Assembly: GCA_003162115.1 (NCBI GenBank)
Contig: PMMV01000029.1
Location: 28,258 to 34,637, forward strand
DNA: 6,380 nucleotides
Direction: 5' to 3'
Source of the DNA: Methanobacterium sp.
GTDB taxonomy: Archaea; Methanobacteriota; Methanobacteria; Methanobacteriales; Methanobacteriaceae
Below the pieces are notes generated by a model, which ran no database searches, was not told the origin of the DNA, and saw only the letters and a list, made by a program, of their open reading frames with translations. Each line of letters opens with the position of its first letter. Within the stretch, counting starts at the first letter, position 1. Below, piece by piece: positions 1 to 6,380 of the stretch. A program made the position numbers and the translations under genes.

Positions 1-752
1 CCTGATCTATTAACAAACAAATAATCACTATGATCACCTCTTTCTAAAAGGTACTCCTCAAGCAGTTCCTTTGTTTGTCCATCAAAAAGGACTATTCTAT
101 CTTTTTCACCTTTTCCTCTTATTCGAAGAGTCCTGTCACCCAAGTCAATACTATCAGTATGTAGCATAACAAGCTCTGATACTCTTAATCCAGAAGAGTA
201 AAGTAAAGCCAAAATAACTTTGTTTCTTAGTCTTAAAAACTCTGAATTTTCTGATAAATGATTTTCGTCCCCATGATTATCCATTGCATTAATAAGATTA
301 GTAACCTCATTTTCGTTTAGAGATTTTGGAAGGGATTTGGTTCTCTTAGGAGTTTTAACATCTTTTAAAATTCCAATACCTCCAAATTCAAAGAACTTCT
401 TTAAAACTACTGTTACAAGGTATATGTAATTTTGTGATACATTCTTTTCGCGTTTAAGGTAACGAATGTATCTTTTAAATGCTCTTAAAACTAATCTTTC
501 ATCGTATAGATCTTCTTCATTTTGTAAAAATCTATGAAAATTGTTTATAATAGATTTATAAGTTTTTATGGTACTTTTTGAGTAGTTCCTTATCTCTAAT
601 TCTATTAAATAATCTTCTATCATCTCTGGGAAGTCAAAAGCATCTAATATATTCTCTCTAAGAATATAGTCAGATTCTCCAGTAACTGCTCTTTGCAAGT
701 TTGTTGAACCTCCTTCAAGATTTTTCCATTGTTGATTTGAGTAGGGATTCAT
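1..752 (-). CDS. xerA: XerA/XerC/D-like tyrosine recombinase (C-terminus cut by window edge)
   Basis: This is a tyrosine site-specific recombinase. Family members cut and rejoin DNA through a tyrosine-DNA intermediate, and archaeal XerA resolves chromosome dimers at dif. 250 complete codons are visible. After a tail of about 35 residues comes a helical core-binding (SAM-like) domain at about 38-125, including [20 protein letters not shown]. The catalytic domain begins near residue 140 ([10 protein letters not shown]). The box I arginine is R190 in [12 protein letters not shown], and the beta-hairpin lysine is K214 in [12 protein letters not shown]. The HxxR motif and nucleophilic tyrosine would lie beyond position 1, so activity cannot be judged here. 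The ATG at 750-752 is the only usable start before the in-frame stop at 828-830, and it has no clear Shine-Dalgarno sequence. The gene lies 82 nt downstream of the LonB-like gene on the same strand. XerA rather than a phage integrase is inferred from its compact size and housekeeping neighbours. Confidence 0.88.
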   Translation of the reverse strand, partial: MNPYSNQQWKNLEGGSTNLQRAVTGESDYILRENILDAFDFPEMIEDYLIELEIRNYSKSTIKTYKSIINNFHRFLQNEEDLYDERLVLRAFKRYIRYLKREKNVSQNYIYLVTVVLKKFFEFGGIGILKDVKTPKRTKSLPKSLNENEVTNLINAMDNHGDENHLSENSEFLRLRNKVILALLYSSGLRVSELVMLHTDSIDLGDRTLRIRGKGEKDRIVLFDGQTKELLEEYLLERGDHSDYLFVNRS

Positions 753-834
753 TTGTGAAAGGTTAATTGATTTTATCTGTGATTTATTAGAATAATTTCT
801 ATAATTAAAGACGTTGAAGATTATTTTTTATTAG

Positions 835-2346
835 TTACATATAACTCCTATCAACATTTTCATTAGGATCTTGTGTCTTTCCACTACCTATATGCTGAGA
901 ACTTGATAGATCTTTGTGCATAGCATTTTCAAATGATTTATACCTCTTTATTATTTGATCCTCAATTGAAATTGCGTTTTTTATAGCAAATGACATGTGT
1001 TTTTCACTTATTAAATCACTACCGTCCATGATTGCCATGTCGCCAGCCATACGTAAAACCCCACCAAGATCCCTTAATCTAAGCGTTAATGAGTTTTTTT
1101 GGTCATCTATAGCCTCTGCTCTTCTTCTTGCTTCCTTGATAAGGAGTTCTATAGAATTTTTGGTTGCATGAGGTATCTTACCATCCATTTTTATTTCCTG
1201 AGCAACGAACTGTGCAATTTTTGACTGATTTTCTTCTGTATCAGGCATAGTAGTTCTCATAAGGATTTCATAACCCTCCCCCTGAATTCTTGAACGCAGT
1301 GGTGGTAAAATATATTGAACATCCCTTATATTACAGGCTGCTATGAAAATAAAGTCACAAGGAACATTATCAACTTTAACTGAACTTCCTGCACTCTGTG
1401 GGTTTCTTCCAACTATTGGAAATACCTTGTCCTGCATAGCACTGAGAATATAACGTTGTAGAGGAGCTATATGGACTATTTCATCTATAAAAAGAACACC
1501 CTCATGTGCTTCATGGATTGCTCCTGGAACAACTCTTTCATATGGTTGTGTTCCAAGTTCAGGATGTCCACCATAAGGATCGTGACGAACGTCACCAAGA
1601 AGTTCTGTTTCACTTGCACCTGTTGCTTGGATAAACAAGTTCCTATCCAGTGGTACAATTACATTTTTAGGTTTTTCTTCTACAATCGCCCTTCTCTTTT
1701 CAAGAGCATGCTGGTCTAGTATTTTTATGCTGTCACCATCAACCCGTTCGTAAATAACAACTTCTTCCCTACCATTTTTCAGTCTAGTTGTTGTAACCCT
1801 TTCTTGAGGTACATTCACAGAACCTTCGTTCATTTCAAACATACCCAAAAGGTCTCCTAAATGTTTTCTACGAGCATTAATATGGGAGTACTTGTCAGCG
1901 CCACATTTGGGACATATACTCTGATATGCATTATTATATCCTCCGCAGTTAACACATCTAAATCCAAGTCTATCTGCAACTGCCTCTGGAACGTTTTCAG
2001 GATCTACAAGTTCACCTTCTGCCCGTTCAAGATCCCTCTTTTCGTTTTCCATCTCTTTACGTGTTTTAGTTTCAACAAACGGTCTTTCAGGTCTTTCAGG
2101 ATTATGCACAACTGTTATTTCTTCATTTGGATCGGCCAAGTGGAATGATATTGCTTGGGCTATCAATGATTTTCCAATACCCGGAGGACCAACTAGCAGG
2201 AGATTTCTTCTCTGTTTTGCAGCAATTTTAACGAATTTTATTATATCATCATGCCCAATAACTCTTTCAAGTGGATCTTTAGGAATAATAATGTCCTTGG
2301 TAGTGGTGATGTCTCCTAAAAACTCCTTTTTCATGTTCACATACAT
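835..2346 (-). CDS. LonB-like AAA+ ATPase with zinc ribbon, lacking the Lon protease domain
   Basis: This 503-residue AAA+ ATPase is related to archaeal LonB. Visible motifs are Walker A GPPGIGKS (53-60), LonB-type GASETELLGDVRHDP (243-257), Walker B LFIDE (285-289), sensor 1 N339 in AACN, arginine-finger candidates R351/R353 in LPPLRSRI, and sensor-2-type RLRDLGG (423-429). A charged stretch at about 93-112 and a CxxC-x10-CxxC zinc ribbon (C131, C134, C145, C148) sit between Walker A and Walker B. In classical archaeal LonB that interval carries the membrane-spanning insert. No hydrophobic membrane segment is visible. The protein ends soon after the AAA+ lid with a polar tail, so the roughly 200-residue Ser/Lys protease domain of LonB is absent, and the 82-nt downstream gap has no room for a remnant. 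It is probably a soluble ATP-dependent remodeller; the substrate is unknown. The start at 2346 is supported by GGGGGT 7 nt upstream; M5 has no such site. An orphan ATPase with MoxR-like behaviour is an alternative reading. Confidence 0.85.
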   Translation of the reverse strand: MYVNMKKEFLGDITTTKDIIIPKDPLERVIGHDDIIKFVKIAAKQRRNLLLVGPPGIGKSLIAQAISFHLADPNEEITVVHNPERPERPFVETKTRKEMENEKRDLERAEGELVDPENVPEAVADRLGFRCVNCGGYNNAYQSICPKCGADKYSHINARRKHLGDLLGMFEMNEGSVNVPQERVTTTRLKNGREEVVIYERVDGDSIKILDQHALEKRRAIVEEKPKNVIVPLDRNLFIQATGASETELLGDVRHDPYGGHPELGTQPYERVVPGAIHEAHEGVLFIDEIVHIAPLQRYILSAMQDKVFPIVGRNPQSAGSSVKVDNVPCDFIFIAACNIRDVQYILPPLRSRIQGEGYEILMRTTMPDTEENQSKIAQFVAQEIKMDGKIPHATKNSIELLIKEARRRAEAIDDQKNSLTLRLRDLGGVLRMAGDMAIMDGSDLISEKHMSFAIKNAISIEDQIIKRYKSFENAMHKDLSSSQHIGSGKTQDPNENVDRSYM

Positions 2347-2353
2347 AAAAAAT

Positions 2354-2359
2354 ACCCCC
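2354..2359 (-). promoter_or_regulatory. Ribosome binding site choosing the first ATG of the LonB-like gene
   Basis: The minus strand reads GGGGGT, then 7 nt, then ATG at 2346. It pairs with the archaeal anti-Shine-Dalgarno sequence if one G:U wobble is allowed in place of GGAGGT. The next in-frame ATG (codon 5) has no comparable upstream sequence, so the longer start is preferred. The first G is also the last base of the adjacent palindrome. Confidence 0.55.
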
Positions 2360-2392
2360 AGGAATTTTAGATTGAAAACAATCTAAATCCTG
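2359..2392 (-). repeat. 34-nt imperfect palindrome in front of the LonB-like gene
   Basis: On the plus strand, CAGGA (2359-2363) pairs with TCCTG (2388-2392), and TTTAGATTG (2366-2374) pairs with CAATCTAAA (2379-2387). The loop is AAAA and there is a 2-nt bulge (2364-2365), giving 14 base pairs in total. It ends at the ribosome binding site and lies about 10-40 nt downstream of a TATA-like box, so the predicted transcription start falls inside it. It is best read as a candidate DNA operator. In a readthrough transcript from dnaG it could instead form an RNA hairpin against the ribosome binding site. A terminator role is less likely, because the U tract is separated from the stem by GGGGUA. 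Confidence 0.6.
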
Positions 2393-2400
2393 ATGATTCA

Positions 2401-2410
2401 TAAATATATT
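2401..2410 (-). promoter_or_regulatory. Candidate TATA box for the LonB-like gene
   Basis: The minus strand reads AATATATTTA, a reasonable archaeal TATA-like box preceded by the purine-containing TTGG. With the usual spacing of about 26 nt, transcription would begin near 2380, leaving a leader of roughly 35 nt that contains the GGGGGT ribosome binding site. It lies in the 125-nt gap after dnaG, where no oligo-T terminator for dnaG is evident. Separate transcription is therefore plausible but not shown. Confidence 0.4.
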
Positions 2411-2471
2411 CCAATTATTTTGACTTTTTTATTTCTTCTATAAATCAATATTAAACCGACATTGACTGATT

Positions 2472-3617
<1,146 letters not shown>

Positions 3618-3652
3618 TTTTGGGCCTCCCTTCGTGTATTAGATACTTGTAA

Positions 3653-3671
3653 ATGATATTGGTAATATCAT
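3653..3671 (-). repeat. Perfect 19-nt palindrome upstream of dnaG
   Basis: ATGATATT (3653-3660) and AATATCAT (3664-3671) form a perfect 8-bp inverted repeat around a GGT spacer. It sits in the 68-nt gap between the small TOPRIM gene and dnaG, ending 36 nt before the dnaG start codon. The stem is nearly all A:T, so a DNA-binding dyad is more plausible than a stable RNA hairpin. A processing or pausing site is also possible. Confidence 0.5.
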
Positions 3672-3685
3672 GTTATTTTGCTTGA

Positions 3686-4123
3686 TTATCTGAAACAGAA
3701 ATTCTGATAATTGTAACTACCATTTACACCATTTGGGCATTCTTCGAGTTCTAATTGTTTCATGTGTCTTGGAAGGCTCTCAATATCCTTGATAAACTTC
3801 CGAGTTATACCCATAATCTTTCGCCTTATCTCAAGGTTGGGGTGACAACCCAAACTTTGTATATCTTCTGCAAGTCTTTTAGCAAGTTCTATACCTTTTT
3901 TATCAAAGTCAGTAAGGATAATAACTTTGGAGGACGATTTTATAGCAATTTCCACTATTTCAAATAATTTTAGGCCTGAACCTGAGACTTTTATGAAATT
4001 GCCCTCGATACCGAGTTTTTTCAAAGCTTGTTCGTCTTTTTTTCCTTCGATAAGTATTGGCATTCCATTCTCAGCGCAGATCTTGAGATCCTCTATAATA
4101 CAAGACAATTTTTTAAAACTCAT
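3686..4123 (-). CDS. Small TOPRIM-domain protein (UPF0292 / RNase M5-like)
   Basis: This 145-residue protein is essentially a single TOPRIM domain. The glutamate motif is PILIEGKKDEQAL with E26, and the DxD motif is IILTDFDKKG with D72 and D74. GFIKVSG-like sequence (NFIKVSGSG, 42-50) lies between them, as in archaeal UPF0292 proteins and RNase M5-type TOPRIM nucleases. The TOPRIM fold binds Mg2+ and acts on nucleic-acid phosphodiesters; the substrate of this family is not established, and an RNA-processing role is inference. The C-terminal tail (about 115-145) is poorly conserved in character and ends in aromatic residues. The ATG at 4121-4123 is the first start after an in-frame stop and has only a weak AAGG-type ribosome binding site. 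It is the first leftward gene from the divergent spacer and is probably co-transcribed with dnaG 68 nt downstream. Confidence 0.82.
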   Translation of the reverse strand: MSFKKLSCIIEDLKICAENGMPILIEGKKDEQALKKLGIEGNFIKVSGSGLKLFEIVEIAIKSSSKVIILTDFDKKGIELAKRLAEDIQSLGCHPNLEIRRKIMGITRKFIKDIESLPRHMKQLELEECPNGVNGSYNYQNFCFR

Positions 4124-4180
4124 TTGTAAGCCTTTTTTATGATGTTGAATAAGTATCTACAAAATATTATAACTAAACTA

Positions 4181-4190
4181 ATATATAAAA
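4181..4190 (-). promoter_or_regulatory. Candidate TATA box for the small TOPRIM gene/dnaG transcript
   Basis: The minus strand reads TTTTATATAT, very close to the archaeal consensus TTTATATA. A start of transcription about 26 nt downstream would be near 4160, giving a leader of about 36 nt to the ATG at 4123. A second box at 4241-4248 competes as an explanation. Confidence 0.5.
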
Positions 4191-4240
4191 TTGAAGTAAA
4201 TTGAATATTTATGAAGAAATGTAGTTTATCTAATTTTTGA

Positions 4241-4248
4241 AGTATATA
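4241..4248 (-). promoter_or_regulatory. Second leftward TATA box
   Basis: The minus strand reads exactly TTTATATA, preceded by purine-rich AGAGGA that could serve as a BRE. Transcription would start near 4218, about 95 nt before the TOPRIM gene start. It may be an upstream alternative promoter or drive a short leader RNA. In such AT-rich sequence a chance match is also possible. Confidence 0.4.
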
Positions 4249-4394
4249 AATCCTCTAAAAACCAAATTAACTGCAAATTTTATGATTTTAATTCTGAAAT
4301 CAGGATATTTTATGTTAATTACTCAAAGGTTAATTCAAATCATTATTAAAGATAATATTACTTTAACTATGTAAAGTTTAAATATTTTTGTGCT

Positions 4395-4423
4395 AAAAGT
4401 TATATTACTGTATATTTTAAATA
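4395..4423 (+). promoter_or_regulatory. Candidate promoter region for the DUF211-RraA operon
   Basis: Two overlapping TATA-like stretches occur: AAAAGTTATATTAC (4395-4408) and TATATTTTAAATA (4411-4423). They would place transcription starts near 4430 or 4440, giving a leader of roughly 30-40 nt that includes the GGAGG site. The sequence alone does not decide between them. Confidence 0.4.
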
Positions 4424-4456
4424 CAATAAAAATTGAAATCACTATTTAAAAAATTT

Positions 4457-4463
4457 GGAGGAT
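4457..4463 (+). promoter_or_regulatory. Ribosome binding site selecting the GTG start of the DUF211 gene
   Basis: GGAGGAT is a near-ideal archaeal Shine-Dalgarno sequence placed 6 nt before GTG at 4470 (8 nt from the GGAGG core). An in-frame TTG at 4455 overlaps this element and would add five non-family residues, so GTG is preferred. Confidence 0.85.
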
Positions 4464-4469
4464 ACGAAA

Positions 4470-4760
4470 GTGGCAAAAGGCCTGATAAGAATAGTTCTGG
4501 ATATATTAAAACCTCATGAACCTATAATTCCTACATTTGCAAAATATTTAAGTGAATTACGAGGAGTTGATGGAGTAAACATAACTCTCATGGAAATAGA
4601 TAAAGAAACAGAAAACATCAAAGTAACAATGCAGGGAGATGACTTAAACTTTGATGAAATAACCAAAGCAATAGAAGAATACGGAGGTTCAATTCATAGT
4701 GTTGACGAGGTTGTAGCAGGAAGTAAACTAATTGAAGAAGTTACAACACCACAGGACTGA
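4470..4760 (+). CDS. DUF211 family protein
   Basis: This 96-residue protein starts with (M)AKGLIRIVLDILKPHEP, the characteristic opening of the archaeal DUF211 family, and matches the family's usual size of about 90-100 residues throughout. The pattern of strands and helices (LIRIVLDIL, FAKYLSEL, GVNITLMEID, NIKVTMQG, FDEITKAIEEYGGSIHSVDEVVAG in pieces) fits a ferredoxin-like alpha/beta fold. It has no signal peptide or membrane segment. The biochemical role of DUF211 is not known to me; an ACT-like ligand-binding or oligomeric regulatory role would be speculation. The GTG start is set by GGAGGAT immediately upstream. Its stop codon is 5 nt before the ATG of the RraA-like gene, whose likely AGGA ribosome binding site lies within the end of this gene, so the two are probably translated from one mRNA. 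Confidence 0.88.
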   Translation: MAKGLIRIVLDILKPHEPIIPTFAKYLSELRGVDGVNITLMEIDKETENIKVTMQGDDLNFDEITKAIEEYGGSIHSVDEVVAGSKLIEEVTTPQD

Positions 4761-4765
4761 TTTTA

Positions 4766-5455
4766 ATGAATAAAAAAGGAGAAGTTAAGAAGAAGAGGAA
4801 GAAGATTTCTCCAGAAAATTTTTTAAAGCAATTTTCTCAAAGATCGTCAGGTTTCAAAATTTTAAGTTCAGAGATCACAACCTCACAATTATCTGATGCT
4901 ATGAGGAAAGTCACGGGGCAAAATGGGGTCCTTGTCGGAGTAAAACCTGTTAAAAATAGTTTTAAAATTATCGGAAAAGCCACAACAGTAAAAACCTCAG
5001 CAAATGACTGGGGAACTGTTATTAAAGGTATATATGAATCGCAAAAAGGAGATATCCTTGTTATTAGTTGCGATAGAGATGATCCTGCGGTTTGGGGAGA
5101 AATGGCATCTACATCGGCCCAAAATCAAGGTCTCTTAGGAACAATAGTTTATGGCGCTATTAGAGATGTAAAAGGCATTAAAGAACTTGATTATCCTGTA
5201 TTCTCAAGGGCTGTGATACCTAATGCAGGAAAACCGCTCGCTGAAGGAGAAATTAATATTTCTGTGATTTGTGGACGTACCATAGTCGATCCAGGCGACC
5301 TCATAATGGGGGATGAATGTGGAATAGTCTGTGTGCCTGAAAAAATCATTGATGAAGTCTTTGAAGAAACATACAAAATATTAGACAATGAAAAGGATAT
5401 TTTAATGCATTTAAAGAATGGAAAATCATTTTTAGACATACTAAAAATTAAATAA
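4766..5455 (+). CDS. RraA-fold protein (HMG/CHA aldolase-like family)
   Basis: This 229-residue protein belongs to the RraA / 4-hydroxy-4-methyl-2-oxoglutarate aldolase fold family, often mislabelled as demethylmenaquinone methyltransferase. The core runs from about residue 30 to 200. WGEMAS (110-115) is followed by GTIVYGAIRDVKGI (125-138), with R133 and D134 in the metal/substrate-binding position. E112 lies 20 residues before R133, matching the D-X20-R-D spacing known for aldolase and decarboxylase members but with Glu for Asp. VDPGDLIMGDECGIVCVP (174-191) is the usual C-terminal family signature. The first 13 residues are a strongly basic tail rich in lysine, not part of the fold. The ATG at 4766 is 5 nt after the DUF211 stop, with AGGA 9 nt upstream; the next in-frame ATG (codon 46) would remove part of the core. 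Aldolase or oxaloacetate decarboxylase activity is possible; RNase E inhibition is unlikely because archaea lack the same degradosome. Confidence 0.85.
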   Translation: MNKKGEVKKKRKKISPENFLKQFSQRSSGFKILSSEITTSQLSDAMRKVTGQNGVLVGVKPVKNSFKIIGKATTVKTSANDWGTVIKGIYESQKGDILVISCDRDDPAVWGEMASTSAQNQGLLGTIVYGAIRDVKGIKELDYPVFSRAVIPNAGKPLAEGEINISVICGRTIVDPGDLIMGDECGIVCVPEKIIDEVFEETYKILDNEKDILMHLKNGKSFLDILKIK

Positions 5456-5463
5456 TTGGAAAT

Positions 5464-5485
5464 ATTTTAGATTCTAATTTTAGAT
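5464..5485 (+). repeat. Direct repeat of ATTTTAGAT
   Basis: Two copies of ATTTTAGAT (5464-5472 and 5477-5485) start 13 bp apart in the 86-nt gap after the RraA-like gene, about 30-50 bp upstream of the TATA-like box of the membrane-protein gene. They could bind a regulator, or their T runs could contribute to termination of the upstream operon. Low complexity makes chance a real alternative. Confidence 0.35.
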
Positions 5486-5512
5486 AATTTGTTAAGAGTC
5501 GATAGATAAGTT

Positions 5513-5520
5513 GATATATC
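5513..5520 (+). promoter_or_regulatory. TATA-like box for the membrane-protein gene
   Basis: GATATATC at 5513-5520 is centred 26 nt before the ATG at 5542, the normal archaeal TATA-to-start distance. That places transcription initiation on or next to the start codon. There is no Shine-Dalgarno sequence in the intervening ACTATATTTTTTAAG, which agrees with a leaderless mRNA. Confidence 0.4.
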
Positions 5521-5541
5521 ACTCAAACTATATTTTTTAAG

Positions 5542-6380
5542 ATGCAGACCACTTCTGAATTCATTCGTGAAAATAAGTGGAAAATAATATTAACACTAAT
5601 AATTGGCGGATTTATAATATTCATCATATCCGTTGCTGTTGGGATACAGGATATATTAAATGTTTTAAGTAAATCAAACCCAGCAATAATAGTTGTTGCT
5701 TTGCTTTTAGAAATATTTATTATTGGTATGTGGACTGAACGTTGGTCCCTTATTTTGGATGTTATAGCAAGATCCCCAGGGTTCAATAAACTTTTTGTTA
5801 TGATGTTTACTAGTTTATTTGGTAACAACTTGACTCCCGGAGCAGCTGGAGGTGAACCAATGAGAGCCTACCTCCTTAGTAAATTTGAGGGAATTTCATT
5901 CGATTTGGCTTTCGTTTCGGCTAGTGCCGATAGAGTATTTGAGTTCTTCCCATTTGTATTGGTATCTGCCTTTGCTGTTTACATGATATCGACCTGGAAT
6001 ATTCCATTCTGGAGTGCTATCTTCATAAGTGTACTCATAATAATAATCCTGGCTTTTTTTGGTCTTTTAATATATGTAGGAGTGAAAAGAGAGATAGCAG
6101 AAAGACTCTTACTTTCATTGGCCCGTTCATTATTGCCACTATTTATAAAACTAACCAAAAAAGAAGTTAGTCTATCCAATGTCACTGAACAAATAAATTA
6201 TTATGTGGGTAGGTTTTCTACAGGGTTTTTAACTGTTCTTCAAGACAAAAAAATGTTTACACTGGGTCTTTCTATCTCATTTATAATGTGGGGAACTGAT
6301 ATGTTCAGGATGTATCTATGTTTTGTTGCAGTAGGATATTTCCCACCTATAATACCTATGATAATCATTTATACCATTGG
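5542..6380 (+). CDS. UPF0104 / LPG-synthase-TM-like flippase-type membrane protein (C-terminus cut)
   Basis: This is an integral membrane protein with 279 complete codons visible; family members are usually about 320-350 residues, so some 50 or more are missing. It belongs to the UPF0104 / lysylphosphatidylglycerol synthetase TM family, shown by GNNLTPGAAGGEPMRAY (94-110) followed by ASADRVFE (127-134). Hydrophobic segments lie at about 14-34, 47-65, 84-93, 121-150, 156-180, 238-250 and 257-279. Relatives are linked to transport or flipping of lipids and glycolipids, and archaeal members often neighbour glycosyltransferases. No soluble lysyltransferase domain is visible within the window. The ATG at 5542 is the only start after an in-frame stop at 5512-5514. 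It lacks a ribosome binding site but has a TATA-like box 26 nt upstream. The 86-nt gap from the RraA-like gene suggests separate transcription. The substrate is unknown. Confidence 0.85.
   Translation, partial: MQTTSEFIRENKWKIILTLIIGGFIIFIISVAVGIQDILNVLSKSNPAIIVVALLLEIFIIGMWTERWSLILDVIARSPGFNKLFVMMFTSLFGNNLTPGAAGGEPMRAYLLSKFEGISFDLAFVSASADRVFEFFPFVLVSAFAVYMISTWNIPFWSAIFISVLIIIILAFFGLLIYVGVKREIAERLLLSLARSLLPLFIKLTKKEVSLSNVTEQINYYVGRFSTGFLTVLQDKKMFTLGLSISFIMWGTDMFRMYLCFVAVGYFPPIIPMIIIYTI

Larger units (their letters stand above)
4124..4469. other. AT-rich divergent intergenic region
   Basis: This spacer of about 346 nt separates the leftward TOPRIM/dnaG genes from the rightward DUF211/RraA genes. 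It is visibly richer in A+T than the flanking genes. It holds TATA-like boxes for both directions (4181-4190, 4241-4248, 4395-4423) and a small inverted repeat, ACTTTA (4360-4365) with TAAAGT (4372-4377). I see no convincing ORF, tRNA or structured RNA. The middle part, about 4260-4390, has no assigned function. Confidence 0.7.

Noticed and set aside
1..752. Phage or integrative-element integrase with an attachment site
   Set aside because: No tRNA gene, attachment repeats or phage genes are visible; the compact Xer-type protein and housekeeping neighbours fit chromosomal XerA better.
1471..2148. Plus-strand ORFs of 82 and 95 codons (1471-1719, 1861-2148)
   Set aside because: They lie antisense inside the LonB-like gene, have cysteine/phenylalanine-rich, protein-unlike compositions, and lack ribosome binding sites.
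3755..4142. Plus-strand ORFs of 70 and 71 codons antisense to the small TOPRIM gene
   Set aside because: They overlap the TOPRIM gene, whose catalytic motifs are intact, and the translated products resemble no family.
3640..4159. Inverted 9-bp repeat TAGATACTT flanking the small TOPRIM gene (3640-3648 and 4151-4159)
   Set aside because: It is short and AT-rich, with no target duplication or other mobile-element sign; chance is sufficient.
4455..4469. TTG start adding five residues to the DUF211 protein
   Set aside because: The TTG overlaps the Shine-Dalgarno sequence; the GTG at 4470 is correctly spaced and gives the family-typical N-terminus.
5191..6185. Minus-strand ORFs at 5191-5439, 5523-5828 and 5979-6185
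   Set aside because: They are antisense to the RraA-like and membrane-protein genes, both of which show clear family motifs.

Overview
The window looks like a chromosomal segment of a methanogenic archaeon, most likely in the Methanobacteriales (Methanobacterium or Methanobrevibacter type). The base composition is AT-rich, roughly one third GC by eye. It encodes an archaeal-type DnaG, a LonB-type AAA+ ATPase, a DUF211 protein and an archaeal XerA-like recombinase. Upstream sequences resemble archaeal TATA boxes rather than bacterial -35/-10 promoters. The lineage is inferred from protein character only; no search was run.

Layout: two divergent gene sets flank an AT-rich spacer at 4124-4469. 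Reading left on the minus strand are a small TOPRIM protein (3686-4123), dnaG (2472-3617), a LonB-like ATPase that has a zinc ribbon and no protease domain (835-2346), and a XerA-like tyrosine recombinase (1-752) whose C-terminus lies outside the window. Reading right on the plus strand are a DUF211 protein (4470-4760, GTG start), an RraA-fold protein 5 nt downstream (4766-5455), and a UPF0104/lysylphosphatidylglycerol-synthase-TM-like membrane protein (from 5542) that runs off the right edge.

The minus-strand set is an information-processing neighbourhood: RNA/DNA-acting TOPRIM proteins (archaeal DnaG is known both as a primase and as an exosome subunit), an AAA+ remodeller and a chromosome-dimer-type recombinase. 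DUF211 and the RraA-like gene almost certainly form an operon. The membrane protein probably has its own promoter, possibly giving a leaderless mRNA.

I see no rRNA, tRNA, CRISPR array, insertion sequence or phage module. Nothing here is clearly a new multigene system. The most unusual items are the protease-less, zinc-ribbon LonB paralogue and a 34-nt imperfect palindrome that falls on its predicted transcription start. A smaller perfect palindrome precedes dnaG.
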